DNA from: Elainella saxicola E1
GTDB lineage: Bacteria > Cyanobacteriota > Cyanobacteriia > Elainellales > Elainellaceae
NCBI GenBank assembly: GCA_002796835.1
Contig: LUGL01000091.1
Location: 1-38,316, forward strand
Direction: 5' to 3'
Length of the DNA: 38,316 nt
The position numbers and the translations under genes are program-made. Positions 6,470-15,162 of the stretch are shown piece by piece. The notes under the pieces were generated by a model. That model was not told the origin of the DNA, did not search any database, and saw only the letters and a program-made list of their open reading frames with translations. Every line of letters starts with the position of its first letter. Position 1 is the stretch's first letter.

Positions 6470-7753
6470 CTACGAACCTAACAGAAATTCATTCACAATA
6501 CTCCAGGCGTTGGTGTGGACCGTTCTCGTGCGAGCCACAATGTAATCAGCCAGATAGTTGGCATCTCTGGCAATCCCGGAGAATCGACCTGAACCCCAGG
6601 TGTAGAGCCAGGGTAGCCCCAAGAAATAGAGGCCGCGCACACCAGTCACTCCTCGTTCATGGCCGGGATAACCTTTGCCGTCAAAGACCGGCACTTCGAT
6701 CCAGCTAAAATCAGATTCGTAGCCCGTACACCAAATTACGGCTCCAATATTCGTCTGCTGATAATCCAGGGCCAGCACCGCTTCAGTTGGCTCCCAGATA
6801 GGCTGATATTCCGGCTCAACTGGGGCATCGATCTGATGTTTAGCAATAAATTTATCGATCGTCTGCTTGATACTTTCGGCCACTGCATCAGCCTGATCGA
6901 GGTTTTGCTTCAAATCATTGTGGAATTCCAGGATGTTGCCGCTCACCTGCTTTAATCGGCCATGCAGCTGCATCCCTTCCAGGGCAAACTGCCGCAAATC
7001 AATTTCACGACCTCCATCTCGTCCCGTTACGTAGTGATTGGCTTTAGTGCGGACCTTTTCCTTCTGGGGATGCTCATCGATCGACAGATCGTAATACCCC
7101 ATTTGATCCAGCCAATCCACCACATCTTTGCCGCGATAGCGTCGGGGCGATCGGGGTGCGCCACCCACACAGAGATGGACTTGTTTTCCAGCAAGGTGTA
7201 AATCTTCAGCAATTTGGCAGCCTGACTGTCCCGTACCAACGACTAAGACACTGCGATCGCCTACCTGTTCAGGATTTCGATATTCCGACGAATGTAGCTG
7301 CAAAATAGATTCTGGCAGTCGTTCGGCAATTCTAGGAATTTTTGGTTTGTGATAGCCTCCAGCCGCAATCACTACCTGATTCGCAGTATAGTCCCCGATC
7401 GAAGTGGCGACCTCAAACACTTCCAGTTCCTCACTCAGGCGGACGCTCAACACCTCCACACCTTCTTTGATGGGGGGATTGAATGAGGCAGCGTATGCCT
7501 CGATATACTGAACGATCTCGTCTTTTTTCATGAATCCTTGCGGATCATTGCCCGGATAAGGATAGCCAGGGAGTTGGCATTGCCAATTTGGCGTCACGAG
7601 ACAAAACGAATCCCATCGTTTAGAGCGCCAAGCATACCCAATTTGATGCTTCTCGAAAATTAGGTGATCAATTCCTCTTTCGCGCAAGGCATAACTTATG
7701 GATAGCCCAGCTTGGCCACCGCCAACAATAATGACTGAGAAGTGATTCGTCAT
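6470..7753 (-). CDS. nitH: MSMEG_0569-type flavin-dependent oxidoreductase (Nit1C cluster, NitH)
   Basis: A 427-residue flavoprotein monooxygenase of the family found in Nit1C clusters. The N-terminal FAD-binding motif is VIIVGGGQAGLSISYAL (GxGxxG variant). A second Rossmann motif, VLVVGTGQSGCQIAEDL near residue 170, binds NADPH. The C-terminal region has VIWCTGYESDFSW and GLYFLGLPWLYTWGSGRF. The overall architecture is that of class B monooxygenases, which act with NADPH and O2. It may prepare or oxidise the nitrile or cyanide-derived substrate; this is inference. It has its own NtcA-like promoter (7787-7829) and lies 195 bp upstream of nitB. Confidence 0.88.
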   Translation of the reverse strand: MTNHFSVIIVGGGQAGLSISYALRERGIDHLIFEKHQIGYAWRSKRWDSFCLVTPNWQCQLPGYPYPGNDPQGFMKKDEIVQYIEAYAASFNPPIKEGVEVLSVRLSEELEVFEVATSIGDYTANQVVIAAGGYHKPKIPRIAERLPESILQLHSSEYRNPEQVGDRSVLVVGTGQSGCQIAEDLHLAGKQVHLCVGGAPRSPRRYRGKDVVDWLDQMGYYDLSIDEHPQKEKVRTKANHYVTGRDGGREIDLRQFALEGMQLHGRLKQVSGNILEFHNDLKQNLDQADAVAESIKQTIDKFIAKHQIDAPVEPEYQPIWEPTEAVLALDYQQTNIGAVIWCTGYESDFSWIEVPVFDGKGYPGHERGVTGVRGLYFLGLPWLYTWGSGRFSGIARDANYLADYIVARTRTVHTNAWSIVNEFLLGS

Positions 7754-7786
7754 AATCTGGTTTCACCTGCATCGAAACGTGCTGCC

Positions 7787-7829
7787 AGATTATGAGGGGA
7801 AAGAAACTGTGTTCTGTGCTGAACATTAC
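7787..7829 (-). promoter_or_regulatory. NtcA-like promoter of nitH
   Basis: On the minus strand, GTAATGTTCAGCAC (7829-7816) is GTA-N8-CAC, one base off the NtcA consensus. It is followed after 23 bases by TAATCT (7792-7787), exactly the spacing and -10 hexamer of the nitB promoter. The bases from -10 onward also match nitB at 16 of 18 positions (TAATCT-x-GCA-x-CACGTTT). Confidence 0.65.
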
Positions 7830-7840
7830 AAAAAGCTTAA

Positions 7841-7860
7841 GCCTATCCTTATCGATAGGT
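7841..7860. promoter_or_regulatory. Lux-box-like dyad upstream of nitH
   Basis: GCCTATCCTTATCGATAGGT contains the perfect inverted repeat CCTATC-N6-GATAGG. The right half with its flank, TCGATAGGTCGAGA (7852-7865), matches the nitB element except for one base. It lies directly upstream of the NtcA-like box of nitH, where an activator or repressor could contact NtcA. Confidence 0.45.
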
Positions 7861-7881
7861 CGAGATGAGATGAAGTCTATT

Positions 7882-7905
7882 CAGGTGACATCTCAGGCGA
7901 CATCT
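7882..7905. repeat. 12-bp tandem repeat just after the luxR-type gene
   Basis: CAGGTGACATCT and CAGGCGACATCT lie head to tail and differ by one base, directly before the stop codon of the minus-strand regulator gene. They lie in the distal part of the nitH upstream region. The role is unknown. Confidence 0.6.
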
Positions 7906-9330
7906 CTAAATCCATCCGTTTAAAATTGCCTGATGAATTGCCTGGTAGCGAGTGCGTACTTTCAGTTTGGTCAACACGTTATTCATATGAAATTTGACAG
8001 TGCTTTCGCTAATAATTAAATGCTCAGCAATGTCGCGATCGCGATATCCCTGCGTTAGCAAAACCAGAACTTCTAACTCCCGCTCTGAGAGTACCTGGCC
8101 TGAAGGCTCCGATTCCACCCCCCATTGCTGATCTTGCATGACTGTCGCCACCACTTCCTGCAACTGCGCTGGATCGATCGACAAATCCACTTTAGCCTGA
8201 ACCCCTTTAGGGACTGCCTGGTTTCCCTGCTGAATCCAGATCACCCGTTTTGCAGCAGCGGCTTGAACCGGATCATCTGTGAATAAAACAACGTCGATAT
8301 CGTCAGTAGGGCAAATCGTAAACCCTGCCGAAACAGCCAGGTGGATAAAGGCACATTGCAGCAAGGGCAAACGGCAACGAATTCTTAGGGCCTGATTAGA
8401 GCGATCGCGTCCGTAAGGCAGTTCGACCATCACCTGAAGCGCTCGTTGATCGGGGCTAATTTGAGTTTGCAAGACTCCACCTAACCCAGAAACAGTGGGC
8501 AACAGTTCACAAGAGAGAGAGTCCATCCAGTGCGTCGCGATCGAACTAGCTGCCAGAGTGGGCACGAGCGCTTCCAGCACCACTGATTCTTCCCCATAGC
8601 TGAGGCGACAAGACGCCCGCCCCATTTGATTCAGCAACTCAGCCGCCTTCAGAAAAACATAGACCACAGTCAAGCTGAGCGGTCTTTCCGTTCCAACCAG
8701 CGTCAAGCGAGTGGTGCTAAGCATGCTAACTAGCTGTTCTGAGAGGGGCAGATCGCTAAAAATCGGACGATGGTTAGTCACTTGCCAGAGGCGCTTTTCA
8801 CTTTGGTAGCGTACGGCGGTATCTAGAACGATCGCCACTGTAGTGCAAAGCGTCTGCAACACCTCCAGAAATTCCGGCTCCATCGCATGATGGCTGAAGG
8901 TGGCCAGCACGCCCACCACCTGATCTTTAATTGCCAGAGGATAACCCGCAAATCCCCGAATATCATTGGCAATTGCCCAATCTCGATTCCCCACCCAGGA
9001 TTCCGCCGCCAAATTATTGCTGAGAAAAGACACACGATTTTGAGCAATCTTGCCCACTTTATAAGCGCCCAGGGGAATGCGACCAAAAAAACCGTCCGTG
9101 TGGGTATACATTCCTGCCGAGGCCACCAGTTTAAGAATTGTCTGATCCGGCTCTAGCAACCAAATGCGAGCAAAGGCAACGCCAAATTTTTCGACTAATC
9201 CCTGCGTCACCTGCTGCGCGATCGTCTCCGGCTCTAAACAGCCAGAAAAACCTTGCACGATCTCGTTCGCCTGTTGCAAATCAAACAGGATACGCGGTAG
9301 GTTGAGAGATCCTGTCAGAGAGTCAGGCAT
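7906..9330 (-). CDS. GAF-domain LuxR-family transcriptional regulator
   Basis: A 474-residue cytoplasmic regulator. An N-terminal GAF domain (about residues 18-175) includes FGVAFARIWLLEPDQ, then VGNRDWAIANDIRGFAGYPL and VGVLATFS. A long middle part has no recognised domain. The C-terminus is a LuxR/NarL helix-turn-helix: LSERELEVLVLLTQGY, then IAEHLIISESTVKFHMNNVL and TKLKVRTRYQA. GAF domains bind small molecules, haem or NO-type ligands. No receiver domain is present, so control is probably by ligand. Its place directly upstream of nitH, in the same direction, and the paired dyads near nitH and nitB suggest it controls the cluster. The cluster's usual nitA regulator is otherwise absent from the window. 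Confidence 0.85.
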   Translation of the reverse strand: MPDSLTGSLNLPRILFDLQQANEIVQGFSGCLEPETIAQQVTQGLVEKFGVAFARIWLLEPDQTILKLVASAGMYTHTDGFFGRIPLGAYKVGKIAQNRVSFLSNNLAAESWVGNRDWAIANDIRGFAGYPLAIKDQVVGVLATFSHHAMEPEFLEVLQTLCTTVAIVLDTAVRYQSEKRLWQVTNHRPIFSDLPLSEQLVSMLSTTRLTLVGTERPLSLTVVYVFLKAAELLNQMGRASCRLSYGEESVVLEALVPTLAASSIATHWMDSLSCELLPTVSGLGGVLQTQISPDQRALQVMVELPYGRDRSNQALRIRCRLPLLQCAFIHLAVSAGFTICPTDDIDVVLFTDDPVQAAAAKRVIWIQQGNQAVPKGVQAKVDLSIDPAQLQEVVATVMQDQQWGVESEPSGQVLSERELEVLVLLTQGYRDRDIAEHLIISESTVKFHMNNVLTKLKVRTRYQAIHQAILNGWI

Positions 9331-9508
9331 GAGAAAAGCCGATCGAGTCCATAACTCAATTGAGACGCAGATACAAGCCTAATTTTGTATTTGAATTGAC
9401 GGAAATCTAGGTTCACTCTGAACAGAGGAAGAACTTAGCTCAAACCAAACGGCTCGATCAAACCCTCCCATTACGTCCCGCTTTTGTCATCCACCCAATG
9501 GATGGAAT

Positions 9509-9910
9509 TTATTCGGGTAATTGATAGACCTGAACGCTCTCTTGTTCATTCGGATCATTGCGGGCCACAATCGCGATCGCCGCTTCGGTATCGCTGAGAT
9601 TATGGGGCTGATGTGGTACACCTGCTGGAATGAAGATAAAGTCACCCATTTCGTTGATTACAGATTGCTTGAGACCGGGACCATATTTTGTTTCTACCTT
9701 GCCCTTCAGCAAGTAAATTGCCGTTTCAAATCCCTTGTGAAAATGGGGTTCAGCCTTTGCCCCCGGTGGAATGATCACCATATTCATCGAGATGCCTTGT
9801 GCCCCTGTCGTCGCCTCCGAAATCCCCACATAGTTTGGCAACTTTTGCAGGGTGTCAGTTGTCATGTTGGGCCGGACCGTCACGATTTCATCGGTTGAAA
9901 TTTCATCCAT
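9509..9910 (-). CDS. Cupin domain protein
   Basis: A 133-residue single-domain cupin. Metal ligands are visible as H56, H58 and E62 in EPHFHKGFETAIYLLKG and H100 in IPAGVPHQPHN, which is the complete set (H-x-H-x3-E plus H). The small barrel is typical of dioxygenases, isomerases or small-molecule binding proteins. It lies 178 bp upstream of the GAF-LuxR gene on the same strand, with no shared overlap, so membership in the Nit1C unit is suggested by orientation only. The start codon is the ATG at 9910; an internal ATG at residue 16 is possible. Confidence 0.8.
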   Translation of the reverse strand: MDEISTDEIVTVRPNMTTDTLQKLPNYVGISEATTGAQGISMNMVIIPPGAKAEPHFHKGFETAIYLLKGKVETKYGPGLKQSVINEMGDFIFIPAGVPHQPHNLSDTEAAIAIVARNDPNEQESVQVYQLPE

Positions 9911-10177
9911 GCTGAGTTTCCTCTGTTTACTATTAGAGCGAGTCTGATAGCTGATGCGATAGCCAACGCAAGCAATTTGAATCTGTAATTTTTAATTCAT
10001 CCATCTACAAGATTTCGCTGCTCACTTTGCGCTGCTTATTTAATAGTTATAGTGCTCTGTTGCGAAGCTTGTCAGTAATCGCCTGGATCCATCTTCACGC
10101 CTTCTCGATTTTGGTCCCTTCCACAAAAAACCTCCATAAGCATGGGAGCGGGTGACTTTGCTCAACAGGACAGGCTT

Positions 10178-10654
10178 TTAGAGATCGATCCAGTGGCTAA
10201 AAGTAGCGGCCTGCCCCGCATAGTGATTGTGTCGATCGATCAAATTCCAAACGATCGCCTGTTCAATTCGAAAGCGTTTGCCCTGTTTAGAAATGCGGAC
10301 GCCAGCATAATTTTCGATAAACCCCTGCGCTGCAACGGTGGCCAACAGTCGGGTGCGCTCCTCTCGATCGGGCAGTTCTGCTGATTTGCGAGAAGGCAGG
10401 GTCGTCAATTCTTCCCAGGTCATTTCGAACAGGGTTTGGGCCGCTTTGTTGCCGTAGTTGAAGATGGGGTCGCTTGAAGTATCGTGAGAAACCACAATAA
10501 AAGGCGCATTGTAAATCGTTTTGGCAACCTCAATGTCATCGAGTGTCGAATCAATCAACGATCGGCCTAAATAATGTCGAAAACTGTGGCACAGCAGATT
10601 GACATGTTCAATCAAATACCAGTTTTGCTCACTCGGCTCGGGAAAGATTGGCAT
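10178..10654 (-). CDS. MEKHLA domain protein
   Basis: A 158-residue protein consisting of one MEKHLA domain, a PAS-related sensory fold also found in plant class III HD-ZIP proteins. The family pattern is clear: APFIVVSHDTSSDPIFNYGN, then AAQTLFEMTWEELTTLPSR, ERTRLLATVAAQGFIENYAG and VRISKQGKRFRIEQAIVWNL. Stand-alone MEKHLA proteins are widespread in cyanobacteria and of unknown function; redox or ligand sensing is assumed from the fold. It is transcribed away from the plus-strand signalling genes beginning at 11005. Confidence 0.88.
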   Translation of the reverse strand: MPIFPEPSEQNWYLIEHVNLLCHSFRHYLGRSLIDSTLDDIEVAKTIYNAPFIVVSHDTSSDPIFNYGNKAAQTLFEMTWEELTTLPSRKSAELPDREERTRLLATVAAQGFIENYAGVRISKQGKRFRIEQAIVWNLIDRHNHYAGQAATFSHWIDL

Positions 10655-11004
10655 TTTTCACAGGTTTGAACGCATCAATCACAAAAATAGCTGAAAGCCA
10701 AGAAAAAAGAGATGCAATTATTGCCAATCAATTTATTTCAATGGTTTCTATCCAAGCACTGCTCTGCCCCAAAAATGAAAAGATTTTTAATCAGTTTAAA
10801 TTGGGGGATACCGATCGAACCAAAACAGCTTTATGTAGCGTAATTCGCTTGAATTGAAACAGATTTGTATGCCATTCTTAAGGACAGGCTGAATTCAAAG
10901 TATACCGATCGTTCGCTCTGTCGAGGCTATCTTCAAACCCAGTTTTATATTGTGCTGAGCTCGGAAGTAAGCCGCTGCCCCTAAACGGTTTGAATCGGAG
11001 TTCT
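10655..11004. other. Divergent intergenic region, 350 bp
   Basis: This region separates the minus-strand MEKHLA gene from the plus-strand signalling genes. It is AT-rich at the left. AATTC-GCTT-GAATT at 10843-10856 is a perfect small inverted repeat. A GGAAGTA word near 10962 recalls the glutamine riboswitch, but the rest of that motif is missing. No RNA gene or convincing promoter hexamers were found. Confidence 0.5.
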
Positions 11005-11595
11005 ATGAAAATCTCGTCTTATCAGCAGTATTATGTTCGCAAAGTTCTGTGCCGCTATGCCAATCAATTTCACTATCCAGTTTCTGGGATTGGGCTTCAG
11101 CCATGTTTGCAATTAGAAATTAATTCATTATTAAAGCAGCTCTATCCCATAGAGTCTGATTTATATCCCAAAATTTATGAATTGGAAAAATTGATTGATT
11201 TACACCATAAAGCTTCTAGAGCGATTCTTGCTTTTCCAAATATTTTGCAGATTGAGCAAAGAATCCTGTGGCTTTTAGGACTCAAATTCTTGGCAATCCT
11301 TTCAACCTTGCCCGTTCCAATGATTCCGGAGGCATCCGGTTCAGTCTTTCATTTTGTATTAGGAAATCAACTCTATCAAGGAATACGATATGCCGATGAA
11401 CTGTATGGCAAAATTGTCACGTTTGAGGCCGATTATAATCTATTTGCCTGTCAGCTAATTTTTACTTTAAGTGCGCAAAAAATCTCTTTCATCACCACAG
11501 TATCAGATATTCAACATGGAATTTGGGTAAATTTGCGATCGCCTCTCTATTTCACCCTTGTCTCCAAACAGCCGATGAGACAGGCAGTCGCTTGA
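11005..11595 (+). CDS. Protein of unknown function preceding multi-PAS kinase
   Basis: A 196-residue protein that I do not recognise. It has mixed hydrophobic and polar sequence, one moderately hydrophobic stretch (ILWLLGLKFLAILSTLPVPM) and no signal peptide. The ATG at 11005 follows CGGAG; an upstream in-frame TTG at 10990 is less likely. The gene ends 25 bp before the seven-PAS histidine kinase, in the same direction, so the two are probably cotranscribed. The lack of any catalytic motif would fit a sensor partner or inhibitor, but that is a guess. Confidence 0.7.
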   Translation: MKISSYQQYYVRKVLCRYANQFHYPVSGIGLQPCLQLEINSLLKQLYPIESDLYPKIYELEKLIDLHHKASRAILAFPNILQIEQRILWLLGLKFLAILSTLPVPMIPEASGSVFHFVLGNQLYQGIRYADELYGKIVTFEADYNLFACQLIFTLSAQKISFITTVSDIQHGIWVNLRSPLYFTLVSKQPMRQAVA

Positions 11596-11620
11596 TGATC
11601 TCTTGATGATCTGATGATCT
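11593..11620 (+). repeat. Triplicated TGATGATCT before the kinase start
   Basis: TGATGATCT occurs at 11593-11601, 11604-11612 and 11612-11620. The first copy contains the stop codon of the preceding gene and the last abuts the kinase ATG. It occupies the place where a ribosome-binding site would be expected. Confidence 0.7.
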
Positions 11621-14600
11621 ATGGATGGACATCGTACACAAATGAAAAATGGGCACAGCTTGAATCATCTGGCAGAAGGTGATCAGACCTTCAACCCAAC
11701 GGGCAATGGAGTCAGCGAGATCTCAAGTAATTTGCCCTTTCAGCTTTTGTTTGAACAGATTGGTGTAGGTATCGCTTGCGTCAACCAGGCGCATCAACTC
11801 ATCCAGGTCAACACCAAATTCTGTGAATTGTTGGGGTATGCCGCCACTGAATTGCAATTGCGCCCCTGGCAGGATTTCCTTTATCCAGAGGATTACCGGG
11901 TTCATTGGTCAGCAATCCGAGGTCAAGCGGCCCGACTGCCAGTTCATCAGCCCACTAGCTCTTCTCTGGAACTGCGGTTTGTCTGCAAAGATGGTTCAAT
12001 ACGATGGACCCAAGCTACAGTGTCCTGGATTCAAGCGGCGGCTGAAACGGATAGCTTCCAAACGATCGTCGTCCAAGACATCAGCCATCGCAAGCAAATG
12101 GAGGTTGATCGGGAATACCATCGTGCTGAATTGCAGGCTATTTTTAGTGCGATTACTGAACTGATTATTGTCACAGATGCGGAAGGGCGCTATCTAGAAA
12201 TTGCTCCGGCCAACCAGAAATTGCTTTATCGATCGGCAGCCGAATTAATTGGCAAAACGGTCCATGAGGTGTTGCCTCCTGCCGTAGCCGATGCGAGCAT
12301 TACGGCGATTCGACAGGCGCTTCAGACTCGTCAGACGGTGAACTATGAATATAGTTTGGAAATTGCAGGCCGAGAAGCCTGGTTTTCGGCAAATGTCTCG
12401 CCCTTTTCTGAAAATTCGGTTGTGGTCGTTGCCCATGACATCACGCGGCATAAACAGCTCGATCTGGCCCTGCAAGTTTCCGAGGCTCGACTCCATCGGA
12501 TTCTCAATAGTATTAATGGGTCGATCGCTTCTTTTCGCTGCATCTCTGAAGGCGATTATCAGACCGAATATATTTCTGCTGGCAGTGAACAGGTGTTTGG
12601 CTTCACCGCAGAAGAGTTTATGGCAGATAAGGAGTTATGGCGATCGCGGGTTTTTCCAGAGGATCTGCCTCACCTGCTGCTGCCAGAACATGTCAGTCAA
12701 GCCATGAGCACTACCACCGAATACCGCTTTCGTCACAAAGATGGCCGTCTTCGCTGGCTCGTTAGTCTAACCAGCACCGAGTGGGAAGAGACTTTAAATA
12801 GCTGGGTCTTAACGGCGATCGATATCGATATTACCGATCGCAAGCGCACAGAAGCCGAATTACAAGACAAGGAAGCCTTTCTTCGCAGTATTTATGAAGG
12901 AGTTGGCAACTGTATTTTTGTAGTGGATGTGACCGAAACGGGTAATTTTCAGTTTGTTGGACTGAATCCCTATCATTCTGAACTCACAGGCCTCTCAGTT
13001 GAAGATGTGCGTGGGAAAACACCAGAACAATTATTTCCACCCCATCTGGCTGCCGACCTCTGCCAGAATTATCAGAGATGCGTTGATCAAGGCAGCAGTA
13101 TTGCCTATGAAGAGTTGCTGCCTTTTCAAGGGTGCGAGCATTGGTGGCTGACTCGTTTAACGCCACTGTGGGATGAGTCTTCTCGGATTTATCGAATTAT
13201 TGGCACCAGCATTAATATCACGAAACGCAAGCTGGCAGAAGCTGCACTGCGCAACAGCCAGGAACGACTTGCGTTTTTGTTGACCTCTTCACCCGCAGTC
13301 ATTTACACAAAACCAGAATCACGCCATTGCATGCCTTTTCTCAGCGACAACGTTGAGCAGTTGACTGGCTTCACGATTGCAGAGCTGCTGCAAACTCCTC
13401 ATTTCTGGCAGCAACAAATTCATCCAGACGATCGGACCAGCTTTTTGCAAACCGCAGCAGCACTCTATCAACAGGCTTGCTATAGCCAGGAATACCGCTT
13501 CCGTCACAAAGATGGATCCTATCGTTGGTTTCGAGACGAAGCGAAATTGATGCGGGATCAGAATGGCCGACCGATCGAAACCATTGGCTACTGGATTGAT
13601 ATTACGACTCGTAAAATTGCAGAACTGGCGCTACAGCAACTCAATAGCGATCTTGAACGCAGAATTGAGGAACGCACAACGGCGTTACAACAAAGCCAAG
13701 AAATCTTTCGCCAATTTGCTGAAAATATTCAGCGCGTGTTTTGGATGAAGGATATGGAGGGGAATCTCCTTTATGTCAGCCCTAGCTATGAAGACATTTG
13801 GGGGCAGTCAGTCCAATTTCTCTATCAAAATCCTCGGAGCTGGATTGAAGCAGTCTACCCTGAAGATCGGGCGCAATTAGCTTCTCTCAAAAGTCGTCCT
13901 TCAAGTTGGCTTCAGCAGGAAGTGGAGTATCGAATTACCCAACCCAATGGAAAAGTGCGTTGGATCTGCGATCGGGCTTTCCCGGTTTACAATCTGCAGG
14001 GAGAAGTTTATCGAATTGCTGGAATTGCTGATGATGTCACGGTTTCACGAGAAGCCGAAGCCAAAATTCGCTGTAGCCGCGATCTGTTTGAGGCGGTCTT
14101 TCAAGAATCTGCTGATGCCATTTTTCTAGTGGATCCTGTCACGCTGCTGAATTTGGACTGTAATCAGCGAGCGATGCAACTGTTTGAAGCCAGTAACAAA
14201 GAGCAATTGCTGAGCGTTCAGGGTCAGACGCTCCACCGATATCCCTTTCCTGAGGAGGCGTTGAGCAAGGCCTTAGCAGAGTTGGATCTGTATGGCGTCT
14301 GGAGTCAAGAAATTGAGTATCGCACGCTCAAAGGCAATTATTTTTGGGGCAACATCGCGACCAAACGCATTCAGGTGGGTGGCCAACTGATGTCTCTGGT
14401 GCGAGTCACAGACATCAGCCAGCGCAAATTTACTGAACAGTTGCTACAAAGTCAACTTAGCCAAAAAGAGATTTTGCTGAAGGAAATTCATCATCGGGTC
14501 AAAAATAATTTGCAGGTGATTTCAGCCATGCTGAAGCTGCAGGCCCGAACGACGCAAGATGTCGCGATCCTAGATGTGTTAGAAGATAGCCGCAGCCGTT

Positions 14601-15160
14601 TACGCGCGATCGCCCTGATTCACGAAATTCTGTATCAGTCCAATAATTTAGAGCAACTCGAATTCCATCGATATATTCAACATTTAGCCAGCACAATTCT
14701 GACCAGCCATAGCAACAGCAATCAGATCTCGTTGACCTATCAGTTGCAACCCGTCTTGCTCAATCTGGAAACTGCCATTCCTTGCGGATTACTATTGAGT
14801 GAGCTGATTACTAACGCGATCAAGCATGCATTCCCAGATGGCCGCAGAGGCAAAATCCACCTTACCTTAGCTACTCAGGAGGAAAACCCCGACTGTTCCA
14901 ACCCATTGACTTCGCCATCCTTAACGCCTGACTTACCTGATCGATCGCCTAAAACAACCCCTCGTCACTATGTTTTAACCGTGCAGGATACGGGGATTGG
15001 CATTCCGGCTGACTTCGATTTCAGCAACTTAAAATCCTTGGGACTGAAGATTGTTGATGACCTGACCCTGCAACTCCGGGGAACATTGAAATTGGATCGG
15101 TCTCAAGGAACACAGTTTCAACTCACCTTTTCAGAGTTGGTCTACCACAGACGGCTTTAG
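11621..15160 (+). CDS. Seven-PAS sensor histidine kinase (HisKA_2)
   Basis: A 1179-residue cytoplasmic kinase. Seven PAS/PAC units can be counted at about 40-160, 170-285, 290-415, 420-545, 550-675, 700-825 and 830-950, most ending with a D-I-T/S-x-R-K type PAC motif. A HisKA_2 dimerisation domain follows, with LLKEIHHRVKNNLQVIS, where the first His of HHR is the likely phosphoacceptor. The HATPase domain has SELITNAIKHAF and DTGIGIP. No membrane segment is present, so it senses internal cues. HisKA_2 kinases usually pass phosphate to stand-alone receivers, and the next gene supplies a receiver two bases downstream. No clear Shine-Dalgarno is seen before the ATG at 11621. Confidence 0.92.
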   Translation: MDGHRTQMKNGHSLNHLAEGDQTFNPTGNGVSEISSNLPFQLLFEQIGVGIACVNQAHQLIQVNTKFCELLGYAATELQLRPWQDFLYPEDYRVHWSAIRGQAARLPVHQPTSSSLELRFVCKDGSIRWTQATVSWIQAAAETDSFQTIVVQDISHRKQMEVDREYHRAELQAIFSAITELIIVTDAEGRYLEIAPANQKLLYRSAAELIGKTVHEVLPPAVADASITAIRQALQTRQTVNYEYSLEIAGREAWFSANVSPFSENSVVVVAHDITRHKQLDLALQVSEARLHRILNSINGSIASFRCISEGDYQTEYISAGSEQVFGFTAEEFMADKELWRSRVFPEDLPHLLLPEHVSQAMSTTTEYRFRHKDGRLRWLVSLTSTEWEETLNSWVLTAIDIDITDRKRTEAELQDKEAFLRSIYEGVGNCIFVVDVTETGNFQFVGLNPYHSELTGLSVEDVRGKTPEQLFPPHLAADLCQNYQRCVDQGSSIAYEELLPFQGCEHWWLTRLTPLWDESSRIYRIIGTSINITKRKLAEAALRNSQERLAFLLTSSPAVIYTKPESRHCMPFLSDNVEQLTGFTIAELLQTPHFWQQQIHPDDRTSFLQTAAALYQQACYSQEYRFRHKDGSYRWFRDEAKLMRDQNGRPIETIGYWIDITTRKIAELALQQLNSDLERRIEERTTALQQSQEIFRQFAENIQRVFWMKDMEGNLLYVSPSYEDIWGQSVQFLYQNPRSWIEAVYPEDRAQLASLKSRPSSWLQQEVEYRITQPNGKVRWICDRAFPVYNLQGEVYRIAGIADDVTVSREAEAKIRCSRDLFEAVFQESADAIFLVDPVTLLNLDCNQRAMQLFEASNKEQLLSVQGQTLHRYPFPEEALSKALAELDLYGVWSQEIEYRTLKGNYFWGNIATKRIQVGGQLMSLVRVTDISQRKFTEQLLQSQLSQKEILLKEIHHRVKNNLQVISAMLKLQARTTQDVAILDVLEDSRSRLRAIALIHEILYQSNNLEQLEFHRYIQHLASTILTSHSNSNQISLTYQLQPVLLNLETAIPCGLLLSELITNAIKHAFPDGRRGKIHLTLATQEENPDCSNPLTSPSLTPDLPDRSPKTTPRHYVLTVQDTGIGIPADFDFSNLKSLGLKIVDDLTLQLRGTLKLDRSQGTQFQLTFSELVYHRRL

Positions 15161-15162
15161 CA

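Noticed and set aside
10905-11004. Possible glutamine riboswitch (CGTTC followed by GGAAGTA)
   Set aside because: The words are about 50 bases apart, the following AGG and the closing GGAACG strand are missing, and GGAAGTA alone is expected by chance several times in a window of this size.
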